Source: Sporobolomyces roseus
Lineage: Eukaryota; Basidiomycota; Microbotryomycetes; Sporidiobolales; Sporidiobolaceae
Direction: 5' to 3'
NCBI GenBank assembly: GCA_016617785.1
Contig: JADILM010000003.1
Location: 1,426,001 to 1,490,000 of the forward strand
Length of the DNA: 64,000 nt
Shown here: positions 11,334 through 22,892 of the stretch, piece by piece
How the letters are laid out: each line of letters begins with the position of its first letter
How positions within the stretch are numbered: position 1 is the stretch's first letter
The notes under the pieces: generated by a model
Seen by the model: only the letters and a program-made list of their open reading frames with translations
Databases searched by the model: none
What the model was told of the DNA's origin: nothing
Position numbers and translations under genes: made by a program

Positions 11334-14300
11334 ATGACCGAATCGACTCCACTCCTCACCGCTCACCACAACGTTACTCACTCGACCTATACACCTTCGA
11401 TAACCTCGCTACAATCGAATGGAGAACCTTTACCACCAAAAGGAACGGGAAGAGGTGAAGTCAATTTGAACAACCAAGAGGAATTGGAGTTGCCAGAAGA
11501 TTGGGTCAAACTGAAGGATTGTAACGTGTTCAAAACTGTGTACGTTAACTTTCTTCGGTACGCGGGAGAGGAGAGGAGGGAAAAGAAGGGGGGGAAATGA
11601 TCAAGGAGGTGGGGCTCGACAACTCTCTCTTTGGAAGGAAAGGATAAGCTTTAGAGTACACATAGGAGACAATAGAGGGTTCAAGATCTCTTGGACCACC
11701 GGAATCTGCGAGTTGGGGGATTTAGTCGCTGATTCTTGATTTCCTTCGCAAAACCTTTCACTTCTGTCTGATAGGCATGAGATTTATCGCTTATTCAGAG
11801 AAATCACGATTACCGTTGCAGAGGATCAGATGCGAGAGTACGTCCCTCTTCCTATGACTTTCCCTCGAACGTCCCGCTTGTGCTGATCTCTTATTATCCA
11901 TTTTCTTTCGCGGATTCCATATAGTCCAGGGTGCGTAGCCGAGATCAATGAACCCCTCCGTCAAGTAATCGAAACCTGTCACGATTCACCCGATATAGTT
12001 TATGTCCTCCTCCTCGTCCGACTTCAATTCCTCAAAGAGAAAGCACTCGCCTTGTCCAATTCGACCTTGTGTGAAACTCGTGCGAATTATTGCGAGTATT
12101 TCGCCGGACACATGTTGAGGTATCAAGGGAAGAGTTTCAAAGGGAGACTGAGTCAGTTGGCGATGGCTAGGGCTTTGGTTGGAGGATTACACGCGTTTCA
12201 AGGAGCGAGCGAAGAGGTAAAAGTTTCTCTCAACTTGTTTCTTTTCCACACTTGCTAGATGAGCTCGCTGATGGGACTTGCTCGAATCTACAGGTATTAA
12301 AGCGTATCGACGAGAAGGAAGGAGGGACATCGAGAGTTTACGCTCAAGGTGCAGGCAAGACGAACGCACTCGAATTGGCAGTGTTGGGGAAAGCGAAGAA
12401 GTTTATCAAGTGTGATGCTTGTCAGAGGGTCATTACGGCGATCTATGATGGGAGGATCACGTATTCGAGTTCGAGCTTCTTGGATTTACTGCCAGGTAGG
12501 CCTTCCTCGCTTTTCAATCCAATGAGAAAGCGGGATTGATTCGGTCGATGACTGCCTACAGATCGATGGAAGACGAAAGATATCTCGCTCTACAATGTTC
12601 GAGCAGCTCCTCTATTAGATCATTATCGTTTACGAGTTCGTGAGTGAACGGTTCTCCTCAGCATTTCTCCCTCGAGCTATCGCTGAGGCTTTCCATCTTG
12701 ACCTCACAGCCAAATATCGCAGCATGATCGATTTCCTTTCCTTCTCCATCCTCTTCGTCTCCTTCCTCCACGTCGTAACCGATCGTCATTCACGAGAAGA
12801 AGTCATCCACCTCTCTCTCTCCGAATACTGGTTCTTCTTCTACGCCCTCGGCTATTCCCTCGATCGCAGTGCTTCGATCTTCGAACATGGATGGCATGTC
12901 TTCGCGATGGGGTTGACGACACCATTAGATATATTGAGCGTACCGATTTATGTCAGTGCTTTCGTACTGAGGGTTAGGTCAGTTAGTTTGGCGGATTCCG
13001 CGTTGAGTGATAGGGCTTACGCGATTCTGAGTTGTGCCGCTTGTTTGTTGTTTCCGAGGTGAGTCCACGAACAGTCCCTTTCGAGAACGAACGGGGTTGA
13101 CTGACCACTTTGGACAAACTCATTCCAACAACAGAATCGCATTCACGGCGATTTCGAAGAATTTGTTCATCCTCAGTTTGAGAGCAATGCTGGCAGAGTT
13201 CTTCTACTTGATGGGGTGAGTCCCATCTTCTTGGTTAAGAAATGTAATGCAACAAGCGAAGACTGACCAATTGCATTCCTCCTCCTTATTCCCTGGCTTA
13301 CAGCGTGATAGTCTTCTGGTATGACCTCTTGCTCTACTCACTACAACGTTGTAGTACTGAGAAGCAGGGTAGGTATACAGCTTCCTCGGTTTCGTATTCG
13401 CGCTCAATCATCTCTGCGATGGAGCTTTCTCGGTCATTCGTATCTCTGAATGGTACGTGTTCTCCGCTCTCGGTTGAGTTCGCTCTCTCCACCTGAGTAC
13501 TGACATGTCTGTTCTCTCTCGCAGGTTGATCATGATCTACTTTGGATTAGACGGGACAGGAATCGACAAATCTCCCAAATTCGATCCTATCATCGGTCCA
13601 ATCTTGTTCATTTCCTTCGCTGCTCTCTCCAACACTCTATTGACGGCTGTGCTCGTCGCCATCTTGTCAACTACTTATTCCAAAATCGCTCAAGATGCCG
13701 TAAGTTTCCTTTTCCATCGCTCTGTACTCGAAAGGCAGGTGAATTGATAAAGATTGAGTGTACAGGAAGCTGAGAACATGTTCAGGAAAGCGGTCATGAC
13801 GCTTGAAGGGGTCAAGAGTGACAGTTTGTTCGATTGTGAGTTGCAGATTGGATCGACAACATCTCTTCGAAAGACTACAGGTTGACGTTGTTGTTCAAAC
13901 CCTCGCTTACAGACATGCCTCCCCTCAATTTGATCGCCATCACATTCCTCTGGCCCCTCTCTCACATCCTCTCCGAACGCAAATTCCACTCGCTCAACGT
14001 CCTCTGCACTCGCGTCCTTTCCCTTCCGATTCTCCTTCTCATCGCCTTGTACGAACGTCAACGAATCTCGGACTCGTCCCTCAAAGAGACTCGAGAGAAA
14101 CTCCGAAATGCTTTTACTTCACGCCTACCTACCTCGCTGAGTCAAAAGATGAGTCTACTCGAAGGAGCTCATTGGGAGACTGAGGCAGTGTTCGAGTACA
14201 CGCCGAGTGGAGACGAGAAGAGTGATGACGAGGATGAGGGAGAAGTACAGCTTGGAGCGGATGAAGGGATCGAAGAATGGATTCTCGAAGGGAAAGGACC

Positions 14301-15096
14301 GGATGGACAAAGGAGGGTCAGCAGTCGATTCTCTTCTCATCTCGATCCAAACAAGGTGCAAGAGCAACTTGTCAAGGAGGAACACCGCCAACATGAGCAG
14401 CAACAGCAAGACGGTTCACCTTTGTCAGCTCCAATTTCGATTTCGAGACAAGCTTCGTTCGCTCGAACCCAGAAGAACGAGAAAGCTACCTCACCTGATC
14501 CCCCTCCAGCTTCTGCAGAAGCGACTCCACCAGCAACTGATCAATCGATCCTCAAGCGAACTCGACCAAGAGCTGGTTCTCGCGCTGCAGATCAAACCGT
14601 TCAATTCGCCAATACTGTTCGACCTCCTCGACGTGGCAACACTCGAGATAGTACGGGAGAACGATTACCGGCTAATGCATCGGGTCAAATCGGAGATGGT
14701 AGAATGAGTGGATCACCTCAACAACTCGAATTCCCTCTGCTCATCTCGACTTCGGCACCAGGTCGAGAAAGCCCTTTCCTTCGAAGATATCTCAATGGTG
14801 AAGCTGGATCGAGCTCTTCGGGGGCGTTGGGGAGAAGGTTGAGCTTGAGCACAGGAACGAGATCGAGGGCTTGGAGTGAAGTGACGGGAGGAGGGAGGGG
14901 GACTTCGATCGGGATGGCGAGTAATGGATCTGCGAGTGGCGGAGTCGATGAGGAGACGGTGTCTCAGCTTATGAAGATGATGAAGGGTTTGGTCGAGACA
15001 ATCGATAGGTTGGAGAAGAAGTTGGAGGAGAAAGGAAAAGGAGCGGAGAGGGACGAAGGAGATGAGAGCGCGATCGATACCGACGACGATGAGTAG
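11334..15096 (+). CDS. YVC1: YVC1/TRPY-type vacuolar cation channel
   Basis: Predicted TRP-like channel that releases Ca2+ from the fungal vacuole. Twelve exons sum to 928 residues. The N-terminal cytosolic part (about 1-275) precedes a block of membrane helices from MIDFLSFSILFVSFLHVV near 283 to the long hydrophobic segment IIGPILFISFAALSN. Between the last two helices lies a pore-like loop (ISEWLIMIYFGLDGTG). After the last helix, YMPPLNLIAITFLWPLSH matches the QPPFNLLA-like segment after S6 in Yvc1 proteins. The C-terminal 330 residues are acidic, Ser-rich and end in a predicted coiled coil (LMKMMKGLVETIDRLEKK). Intron 1 (11540-11774) is long at 235 bases, and exon 8 (13304-13318) is only 15 bases. 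The start is the first ATG of the frame. Confidence 0.9.
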
Positions 15097-15378
15097 AGTA
15101 CATGAAGGGTATTGTATACGTTACATCAAGTTATGCATCTTTGTTTGCCATTGTATCACTTTGCATTGAACTTTCGAATTCCTACTCTCTGCGGTTGGAT
15201 CTCACCTTGTCCTCCTTTCGAGATTTCTGCCTGGCCGGACAGTTTCTCTCAACCCTCTTGACTCTGCCAAAGCCTCTTCGTCTCAATTTGTGCGAGTCGA
15301 AGTTTGCGAGATCTGGTCCCTGGGCGGATTCTTCCAACTTTCGACTTTCACTCCATAACCTCGCACACTCACTCGAAC

Positions 15379-15922
15379 ATGGCATCAGTAGCATTGAACA
15401 CTCTCCGGACAAGTCGTCAACCCATCCAACGCCTTGCAGCCTCCCTCGTTGGACCTTCATCATTTTTCTCGCTCTCCTCATCTCCCCTCGCTTCCACCTC
15501 TACCACCTCTGTAGAGCCTTCCACTTCCTCAGTATCATTCTCACTACCTCTCTCAGCACCTCAAGCTGCTCCCACTTCTCCCCTCGCTTCTCTCGCTTCC
15601 CTCATTCCCGATTCACTTTCAGCCGGTCTTCGTGATCTCCTACCACCGTGGGTCTTTGCCGTACCAAAGCGTAGGACGACACATTCGGCTAAACGTATGA
15701 GGAGCGCGAACAAGCATCTCAAGGAGAAACAAAGTGAGTCCCACTCCTTGCTCTCTCTTTCAACTTTTGGCTGATCCTCTCCTGATTGTGGTAGATCTCG
15801 TGGCTTGTTCATCGTGTGGAGCGCCCAAATTATCTCATCACCTTTGTCATTCTTGTCATGTAGCGTTCAGGAGGGAGTATCATCGGGAAGCGAAGGAACA
15901 AGGTCTCGCTCAGAAACCATAA
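15379..15922 (+). CDS. MRPL32: Mitochondrial large-subunit ribosomal protein bL32m
   Basis: Two exons (15379-15733, 15795-15922) give 160 residues. The N-terminal 85 or so are Ser/Thr/Leu/Pro-rich and serve as mitochondrial import sequence. The mature part begins near WVFAVPKRRTTHSAKRMR, the L32 hallmark. A zinc site CSSC...CHSC follows across the splice junction. The protein acts in the mitochondrial large ribosomal subunit; in yeast its N terminus is trimmed by the m-AAA protease. Length fits the family. Confidence 0.95.
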
Positions 15923-16301
15923 GGGTTGGCTTTAGTTGAGATATTACGGGCAATGCTATACACCCTTTACACTCACGGGCTACTCAGAATCAAAGTACTC
16001 GTCGTCGTCGACCGAGAGGAGGAAATCTTTTCACTCCTTCGCCGCGGAGGTTTCAGTCGATCTCACGCCTCTTTCTCTTCGCTTTGGGTCACATGAGGGG
16101 GACCTTGTTCTCCTTCGATGCACGAGGGCGGACAACGGCCCGCAGGCTTCGGTGTTTGCCCCCTCTTCTCCAAGAGCCAATTCATCTTTCTCTCTCTCTC
16201 TCTTTCTCTCTCTTCTCTCTCGACCTCCCTTCCCCCCTCTGCCTCTCTCTCTCACACACACACCTTCACTCCTTCGCCCCGCTGGACTCTTCTCGAATAC
16301 T
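15923..16301 (+). promoter_or_regulatory. Upstream region of the thaumatin-like gene with a long pyrimidine tract
   Basis: 379 bases without a gene. The last 120 before the ATG carry an almost pure CT tract (about 16183-16257) ending in a short CA repeat (16253-16263). Long CT tracts next to the start are common in strongly expressed fungal genes. No TATA box was seen. Confidence 0.5.
16183..16264 (+). repeat. CT-rich microsatellite ending in (CA)n
   Basis: Interrupted (TC)n/(CT)n followed by a CACACACACA run, 40 bases before the thaumatin-like start codon. Low-complexity promoter element or slippage-prone microsatellite. Confidence 0.75.
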
Positions 16302-17651
16302 ATGCTCTCGCTAATTCTTCTCTCGCTCATTCCAACCGCTTTCTCCAAGCAATTGTTCGTGACGAACAACTGCGACGTTACAGTATGGGTAAGCACGACG
16401 TTTCTCTATACTCTCATTCAGTTGCGAGTTTTCTGCGTCGTTCCTAGCCCATCCCTTACTGATTCGCTCGTTTTGGCTTTTTCAATAGCCTGCAGTCACT
16501 AGTACGAACGCCGGCGCAGGTTACACCGGTACGGAACGACCTGCGGTCACTGACTACATCGCGAGACTGATGGGTTGAGGTTGCAGGTCCGACTGGGTGG
16601 GAAGCTCCTCCTGGAAACTTCCAGAGTGTATCGATTCCTGATCAATGGAATGGACGTATTTGGGCTCGACGCGGTAAGATTCACACACTTTTCTCTCAAC
16701 CACTCGGTTCTGTATCGCAGGCTCTACCTTGTCGTTGTCGTCGAGGAGAAATTCACGAAATCGAACCTGACGATCAACTCCGTTCTTGCTTTCCTTTCTT
16801 TCCCTTGCTGCCATACTCGCACAGGCTGTCGCTTTGACGAGAATGGACAGGGTAGCTGCCTCGCTGGTGACTGCGGTGGACGCGGTCTCGAGTGCGGTGA
16901 ACAGATTATGGGTTGGGCGAATCTCGCAGAGGTCAACTTCAATCCTGGTGGCTCAAGAGTCGACTGGTATGACGTTTCCGCCGTACCGTGAGTCTTGAAT
17001 CCTCTCGGAAGCTCTGCGATGGAATTCGGGCGAAGGGAACAAGCCAAAACTTACGGTTTTCGCGATACTTGCTTATTTTCGCAGAGGATTCGTTGTCCCC
17101 ATGTCTATCGTTCCTGGGGATGGAAACTGCGAGACGGTCACCTGCGCCAAAGATCTCAACGATGGATGTCCCGACGAACGTCTCAAAATGTAAGTCGACG
17201 ACTTTACGAATCTCTGGCTTTCTCGTAGCTTACTCTCCCTTTTGTTTCCTTCAACAGCAAGGATGGTGACAAGACTATCGGCTGCTTGTCGGCGTGTATG
17301 GCGGGAGTCAATGCTGGCGACAACTCTGCGAACTGTTGCGTGAGTTCCGAACCTCTCGCTTCTCGACTGCTGTTCGACCTCACTGACCTTTACTTTTCTC
17401 TCGCTCTCTAGAGCGGTTCCTTTCTCTCTCACGAAGCCTGTCGACCGGAGATGATTGACTTCTATGACTACTTCAAGCAAGGTTGTGAGAAAGCCTATGC
17501 TTATCGTGCGTTTCACTGTCTCGCTCTCCCTTTTCGTTACATTGCTTACTCTTTCAACTCCACAGCTCGTGATGACAACCCCGATCTTCCTCCTGTCGTC
17601 TTCACTTGCAACTCTAATGTACCATGGTACCGTGTGACTTTCTGCCCATAG
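16302..17651 (+). CDS. Secreted thaumatin-like protein
   Basis: Eight exons (first 16302-16388, last 17566-17651) join to 247 residues. A signal peptide is clear at the N terminus (MLSLILLSLIPTAFS), followed by KQLFVTNNCDVTVWPA, the usual opening of mature thaumatin-like proteins. The mature part has 16 cysteines, the number of the large eight-disulphide type, with the family segments GRIWARRGC, DCGG, LECG and AYAYPRDD. Thaumatin-like proteins bind or hydrolyse beta-glucan in some cases; in fungi they are secreted and may act on the cell wall. Activity here is inferred from family only. The gene is densely interrupted for such a short protein. Confidence 0.92.
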
Positions 17652-17903
17652 CTTCCACAGGCGTAAGACTTGCTCTCACTACCCTGTTCCCTCTTTCTCT
17701 CTCTTTGTTTTTCGCTTGCATTTCTCTCTCTCTCTTCGGCTTGATGTCGTCCTTACTACAGTAGCTTAGTCCTGTATATGCTTTTCGTACACTCTCAATT
17801 GTTGATCTTTGTTTTGCGATTCTCTCGCTCGTTCTTGTTTCAAGACTTCTCATTTCGCAAGTTACGGTTGATACAGTAACATCAGAGAGTGATTACAAAT
17901 CGC
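17652..17903. other. Convergent 3' intergenic region
   Basis: Holds the 3' UTRs of the thaumatin-like gene and the minus-strand RS/His-rich gene. Contains CTCTCT runs and a TTCGCAA at 17854-17860. No gene was seen. Confidence 0.35.
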
Positions 17904-19109
17904 TCAAGCATAATTCTTATGGATATGGTAGATCCCAAAGCCCGCTCCAGCAACGACGAGTGCACACCCTATTATGGCGATCATCCTCGTTTGAGGATCC
18001 GCTTCGACGACTCCACGCTGTCGAAAGGTTCAGACAAGAGAGTCAATGTTGACTCAACAGAGGCGACCTTGATCGACAGGAGTTGAAGAATCCAGGTCGA
18101 TTGATGAACTCAGTTAGGATCAATTTGTTGAACTCACGTGGATTCGCCTCATACGATTTTTGAGTCTATGCAGCCTCTCGTGGTGATGCTTCGGATGATG
18201 TTTACGCCGACGACGAGAGTGATGTCGTTTAGGCTGAGGAAGGCAAACTCGATTAGTGTTGTCGAGATTTAAGTGAAGACGAAAAGGAAAGCTCACTTTC
18301 TCCTCGGAATGATGACTTCCATGATGGGAGCCCTACTAGTACAGGTGTATCAGTGCAGTCCAGCGGAATTGAAAGCTTTGTATTACCTTGCGCAGAGAAT
18401 GAGTCTGTGAAACCGGAAGGGGAGCGCAGTTAGTCCAAGTTGACCATCTGTCGCAAGCTTCGAGACTCACTGTGTCATCGTCTTCCTCCGGGTGATGGTG
18501 GTGGTGGTGATGATGATGGTGTACCTTCGAGTCATCTCCGCGAGAACGTGAACGACAATGAGAACGATGTCGAGAATGCCGTCGATGTCGTTCGCTTTCC
18601 TCCCGGTCTTTCCTACGACGATGCTTCCTCCTCCTTCGTCGATCCTCCTCTCGGTCATACGTGGAGCTTCCCGGCTCCTCCTCGCCCCCTCGATGCTTGC
18701 GCCTACCCCTCTCAACATCCGATAGCTCTTCGCTCGATGATCCCGAACCCCTCCTTCGTCGGCGCGGTGGAGGAGATCGAGACTTGCTCCGACTGGCCTC
18801 TCTCTCCTTGTCGTCTCCTGTGTCATCGTCGCTACCGCTCGCTCTTGGTCCTTCGTCGCTGCTGTTTCCTCCTCCAAAATCCTCCGAATCGCTGCCTCTC
18901 CTCAACGGTCGATTCGAACGTTCTGATCCCGAGTCCTCGCTTTCACTCCTTGAACGTCGTCTCGGAGGAGAATGCCTTGGCGGTGACCCGCGAGAATCGT
19001 CAGAGTTCGAAGAGGGAGGAGTAGCAGAGCGGGGACTACGAGGTTTGTCGTCTCGCTCAGGAGAGAAGCTGTCGCGTCGTCGTCGATCTCGAGGTGGGCT
19101 TCTAGACAT
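17904..19109 (-). CDS. RS/His-rich protein with a C-terminal membrane anchor
   Basis: Five exons (18471-19109, 18387-18404, 18297-18332, 18138-18233, 17904-18017) join in frame to 300 residues. Residues 1-200 are an arginine/serine domain (MSRSPPRDRRRR, repeated RS, SR, RRRK) like those of splicing factors. A run of ten His and an acidic patch follow near residue 205, then a second basic, His-rich segment encoded by three small exons. The last 27 residues hold one hydrophobic helix (MIAIIGCALVVAGAGFGIY) ending HIHKNYA, so the protein looks tail-anchored with the RS domain facing cytosol or nucleoplasm. I know no family with this layout. The hydrophobic end depends on the last intron (18018-18137). 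It is divergent from CFIm25, another RNA-processing gene. Confidence 0.7.
18490..18523 (-). repeat. CAC/CAT codon repeat encoding poly-His
   Basis: Trinucleotide-like run of GTG/ATG on the plus strand, read as CAC/CAT on the minus strand, encoding ten consecutive His in the RS-rich protein. Mixed codons suggest the run is kept by selection and not only by slippage. Confidence 0.8.
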
Positions 19110-19343
19110 CTGAGCACTGTGTAGAGTTCAGGAGAGAAGCAGCGAGCAGAAGCAAACGCCGAGTAATAAGCTCCGGATTATCCCGCGGATCAGAGAAGCT
19201 GGAAGGGTCAGACGAGGAGACGCTGTACCAACACTCATGAGCAGTGCAGAGCGACAGAAAGAGAGCCAAGTGAAGAGTAGGAAGTCAACCTCGATAGAAT
19301 TCAGAAAGCGATGAAGAGCTCTTCCTGTCCCACAACCAACAAG
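19110..19343. promoter_or_regulatory. Divergent promoter: RS-rich protein / CFIm25
   Basis: 234 bases between the two ATGs, purine-rich on the plus strand (repeated GAGAAG, GAGGAG). No TATA box was seen. It could coordinate two genes with RNA-processing features. Confidence 0.5.
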
Positions 19344-20407
19344 ATGAATACTTTGACCATGTAAGCACGCTCTCGAGGGCTCCATGTACTGAACAAGCTG
19401 ACGAGACTATTCCCACAGCTATCCATTGAGCAGTAAGACCTCTTCCCTCCCCTTTCTCATCTCCCCACCTCTGACCTCTCTTCCCTCCTCCCCCAGACTA
19501 CTCGTTCGCAACGAAAGAAGCCCAAGTAGAAGAAGATCCATCTGTCAACGCGCGCTTACAACGACTGTACGTCTTTCCTCTCTCCTTCTTCCTTTGAAAT
19601 CGCTAACTCTCTCAAAAATGACGGATTGCAGTGAGGAAGATTACGAGCAATATGGGATGCGACGTACAGTTGAAGGACTCATGATCGTACACGAACACAA
19701 TCACCCTCATGTACTCCTCTTACAAGTCGCGAATTCATTCTTTAAACTTCCGGGAGATTACTTGAAACCTGGTGAAGGAGACATTGATGGATTGAAGAAA
19801 CGTATGCAGAAACGATTGGGTCCCGATGATGGGACTGGTGCGGATACTAGTATGAATGGAGGGTGGGAGGAAGGAGGAGCGGATGGATGGGAGATTGCCG
19901 ATTCGATAGGACAGTTTTATCGTCCAAATTTCGAGAGCTTCATGGTGAGTCGACTCGCTTTCTTAGTCAGGAGATGAGACAGCGACTGATGAAATCATTC
20001 CGGCTCACAGTACCCCTATGTTCCTGCGTGAGTGAAGCCTGCAAGAAAGTCACGGAAAAATGAACTGATTTTCCCTCTCGCTTTCCCTTACAGTCACATC
20101 TCGAAACCCAAGGAACTCAAGACTTGGTACCTCGTACAACTACCTCAAAGTCGTACGTCGATCGCTCTGATTTGACAGAACTCTCCTGACAAGTGACGGG
20201 TTTCGCAGAAATCTTGACGGTTCCCAAGAACATGAAACTCATCGCTTTACCTCTCTTTGAACTCTACGACAACGCTGTCAGGTACGCTAGTCCTTCTCGA
20301 GCTCACAAAGACTCCGTACTGATGCAGATTCGATGCTCAGGTACGGACCTCAACTAGCAGCGATTCCTCATTTGCTCTCTCGCATCAATTTCATCTTTGA
20401 GCAATGA
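19344..20407 (+). CDS. NUDT21: Cleavage factor Im 25 kDa subunit (CPSF5/NUDT21)
   Basis: Predicted Nudix-fold subunit of the mRNA 3'-end cleavage factor Im, which binds UGUA sites in pre-mRNA. Eight exons give about 225 residues. Segments seen in order: YPLSNYSFATKE, GMRRTVEGLMIVHEHNHPHVLLLQ, FFKLPGDYLKPGE, YRPNFES, YPYVPAHISKPKE, VPKNMKLIALPLFELYDNA, RYGPQLAAIPHLLSRINFIFEQ. All match the human protein closely. The first two exons are only 17 and 14 bases (19344-19360, 19419-19432). CFIm25 is absent from Saccharomyces, which supports a non-yeast-like fungus. The last donor before QILTVPK could be one of two GT sites three bases apart, changing one or two residues. Confidence 0.95.
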
Positions 20408-20812
20408 GCTTCCTCTCGCTCGCTTTCGTTTCTATATACCTCGGATTTACCCGCTTGATCAAAGCTTTGCTACCCCCCACTTCGTCGTCGATCGAGCTAG
20501 TCGTCGCTGTTATCGTCGTTCGATGTTGTTCCTCTCTTCACACCTGTTTTGTCAAAATCTCTCGCATCTCGCAATCTCTCGCTTTCGACTTTTGACTCTC
20601 CTGAATCTCGAGAGACGTACGATCGAACGACTGAATCTTTCAGAAGCGTTCAGAAGGTTGTTGAAAGAAGCCGAACTCTCTCCAATGAAAACAGCGACGA
20701 TTTCCGCGATATATAGCTCCTGTCGCTTTGATAGCGAAAAGTCGACTCACTTGCTCTTCTTCCTTTCTCCATCTTTCCCTCTCTTTCACTTCCTCTTCTC
20801 TTCTCCAACGCC
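20408..20812 (+). promoter_or_regulatory. ERG25 upstream region with TATA-like box
   Basis: 405 bases without a gene. TATATA at 20710-20715 sits about 100 bases before the ATG and is the clearest TATA-like box in the window. A CT-rich leader follows (CTCTTTCACTTCCTCTTCTC). I see no convincing sterol regulatory element. Confidence 0.5.
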
Positions 20813-22375
20813 ATGGAATCACCGATCGTTTCACAACTGTTCAACAATGCGACCGTGCTAGTGACCAACTTTGTCGAACAAGCAAAACACTACAACCCGG
20901 ACCTCTACTCTTCTATCGATTTAACTCAACTGAATTGGTTAGAACGTCAATGGACCGCATGGTACTCTTATTGGGGTAACCCTATCATCGCTACAGGAAT
21001 CATGTCTTTCGTTATGCACGAAGTGAGTTCTTTTTGGGGGAAATCAAAGTGGCAATCGACAGAAACGCGTCAAACTAACTCTCTTTCTCTGTCTTTGTTT
21101 AGCTCGTGTATTTCGGAAGATGTATCCCTTGGATGATGGTAGACAAGTTCGGTTGGTTCAAACAGTACAAGATTCAGGATGTGAGTGAATCATCTCCTAC
21201 CGAGAAAGTCGAACGATTTCAACTAATCTTCTCCACTCATTCATCCCCCAATAGAACAAAGCACCTACAGCGAAACAACAATGGGATTGCACGAAATATG
21301 TACTGAAGACTCATTTCTCAGTCGAACTTCCTCAAGTGAGTGTTTCTCCTCCCATTGTTGTTGTTCGAGATTTCGTTCATTCCGCTGATCGCGCTTTCGG
21401 GTGAATCCAGATCTACCTCTTCCACCCTATGGCTACTTCAGTAGGTATGAAGACTTGGGAAGTTCCCTTCCCTTCGTTCTTCAGAGAAATGGTACCTCAA
21501 GTGAGTCCGCATTTGCATTTTCCATCACTCTCTTCGCGTGCTGATGGAAGTCTGCTGCTCCTCACAGATCGCACTCTTCTTCGTTCTCGAAGACGCATGG
21601 CACTACTTCTCTCACCGACTTCTCCACCACCGGTAAGTCTACCACTTCCTCACTCTTTCCCTGATCCTCGCTCATCTCCCTTTTCCTTCCTTCAGATCTA
21701 TCTACAAGCACATTCACAAGCTTCACCACGAATTCTCTGCTCCTTTCGGACTCGCCGCTGAATACGCTCACCCCATCGAAATTCTCGTCCTGTAAGTTTC
21801 ACTCGATTTCTCCCACCGACTCCGAGAACGCGGACTGATCCCGTTTCTTTCGACATTTGCAGCGGTCTCGGAACTGTCGGATCTCCTTTGCTTTGGTGCT
21901 GGCTCAGTGGAGGAAACATGCATCTCATCACTATGGTGAGTTTCTCACTTTCGTCCTTTCAAACAATTGATGGCTCATCTCATTTCTTCGTTCCACAGTA
22001 CGCATGGATCTGCCTCCGATTGTTTCAAGCAGTAGACGCCCACTCCGGATACGGTGAATTGTTCTTCCTTTTCTCTGCTCTCCAATGTCTGTACTCACTC
22101 GATTCCCCTCTTTTCAGATTTCCCCTGGTCCCTCAACAAGTGGTTCCCTCTTTGGGCTGGTGCCGATCACCATGATTACCACCACTCTTGTACGTTCCAT
22201 ACTCCTTCTCGGTTTCAGAATCGTTGACTAATCTGATTCCGTGTTGACAGCGTTCGGAGACTGCTACTCTACTTCATTCCGACACCTCGACTACTTCTTC
22301 GGTACCGACCGAAAGTACCACGCAGCACGAGAGAAGCAACGTGTTGCTAAACAAGCGAAACTCAAGGCTCAATAA
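20813..22375 (+). CDS. ERG25: C-4 methylsterol monooxygenase ERG25
   Basis: Di-iron ER enzyme that oxidises the C-4 methyl groups of 4,4-dimethylzymosterol in ergosterol synthesis. About ten exons encode 314 residues. The three His clusters of the fatty acid hydroxylase superfamily are visible: HRLLHH (about 169-174), HKLHHE (about 182-187) and HHDYHH (about 267-272), the last followed by [21 protein letters not shown]. Hydrophobic segments flank the first two clusters. The C terminus is Lys-rich (KQAKLKAQ), a possible ER-retrieval tail. All introns are short and in-frame splicing gives an unbroken family match. Confidence 0.96.
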
Positions 22376-22892
22376 ACCTCCTCAGTTGTGTTCTCCGCTT
22401 TCCTGATTTTACTTGTAGACACTACCTCTCGTTCACTCCATCTTACGCTCCTTCACCCCCTTACGTTCCTTACACACTAGACATCTTACGCACCCTCATA
22501 TCATCTTTCCTTTGACTTTCGTTCTCAGTGAAAACTTGCAGTATTAACCTATTTTAATTCACCCTCTCTCCCTTACTCGCACGCCTCTCAAGCTTCCTCA
22601 CTTGGTTACTCGCCGGTCTGTCTCCGCATCAGTGGAGCAATCGACTCTCGCGTGCTTTGAAAGCGAATCAAAAACACTTTGTGCGAAATTCTGGATCTTC
22701 GCAAGAGTTCGCTCTCTCTCTCTCTCCTCTCCTGGCTTCATTGCCTCGATACCGCACTCTGAATCGACTACAGCAGCAGCAGCACTCTGATCCCTCGACA
22801 CCCCTTGCTGAACACCGCCCCCTTTCTCTCTCAATCCTTCAACTTCCCCCTCTTTCTCTCTTCTTCTCCACCTCACAGCACCTCACAAAGAA
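22376..22892 (+). promoter_or_regulatory. Upstream region of the CENP-S gene
   Basis: 517 bases without a gene: ERG25 3' UTR at left, CENP-S promoter at right. A TTCGCAA lies at 22698-22704. A CTCTCT run (22713-22727), a CAGCAG run (22770-22785) and a CT-rich leader precede the ATG. A second CAGCAGCAG run lies just inside the coding region. Confidence 0.4.

Noticed and set aside
17652..17903. A small gene between the thaumatin-like and RS-rich genes.
   Set aside because: Only short frames are present, and the hydrophobic C-terminal segment on the minus strand belongs to the RS-rich gene's last exon.
18440..19113. Long open frames on the plus strand opposite the RS-rich gene.
   Set aside because: They mirror the low-complexity codons of the minus-strand RS domain and show no folded or conserved sequence.
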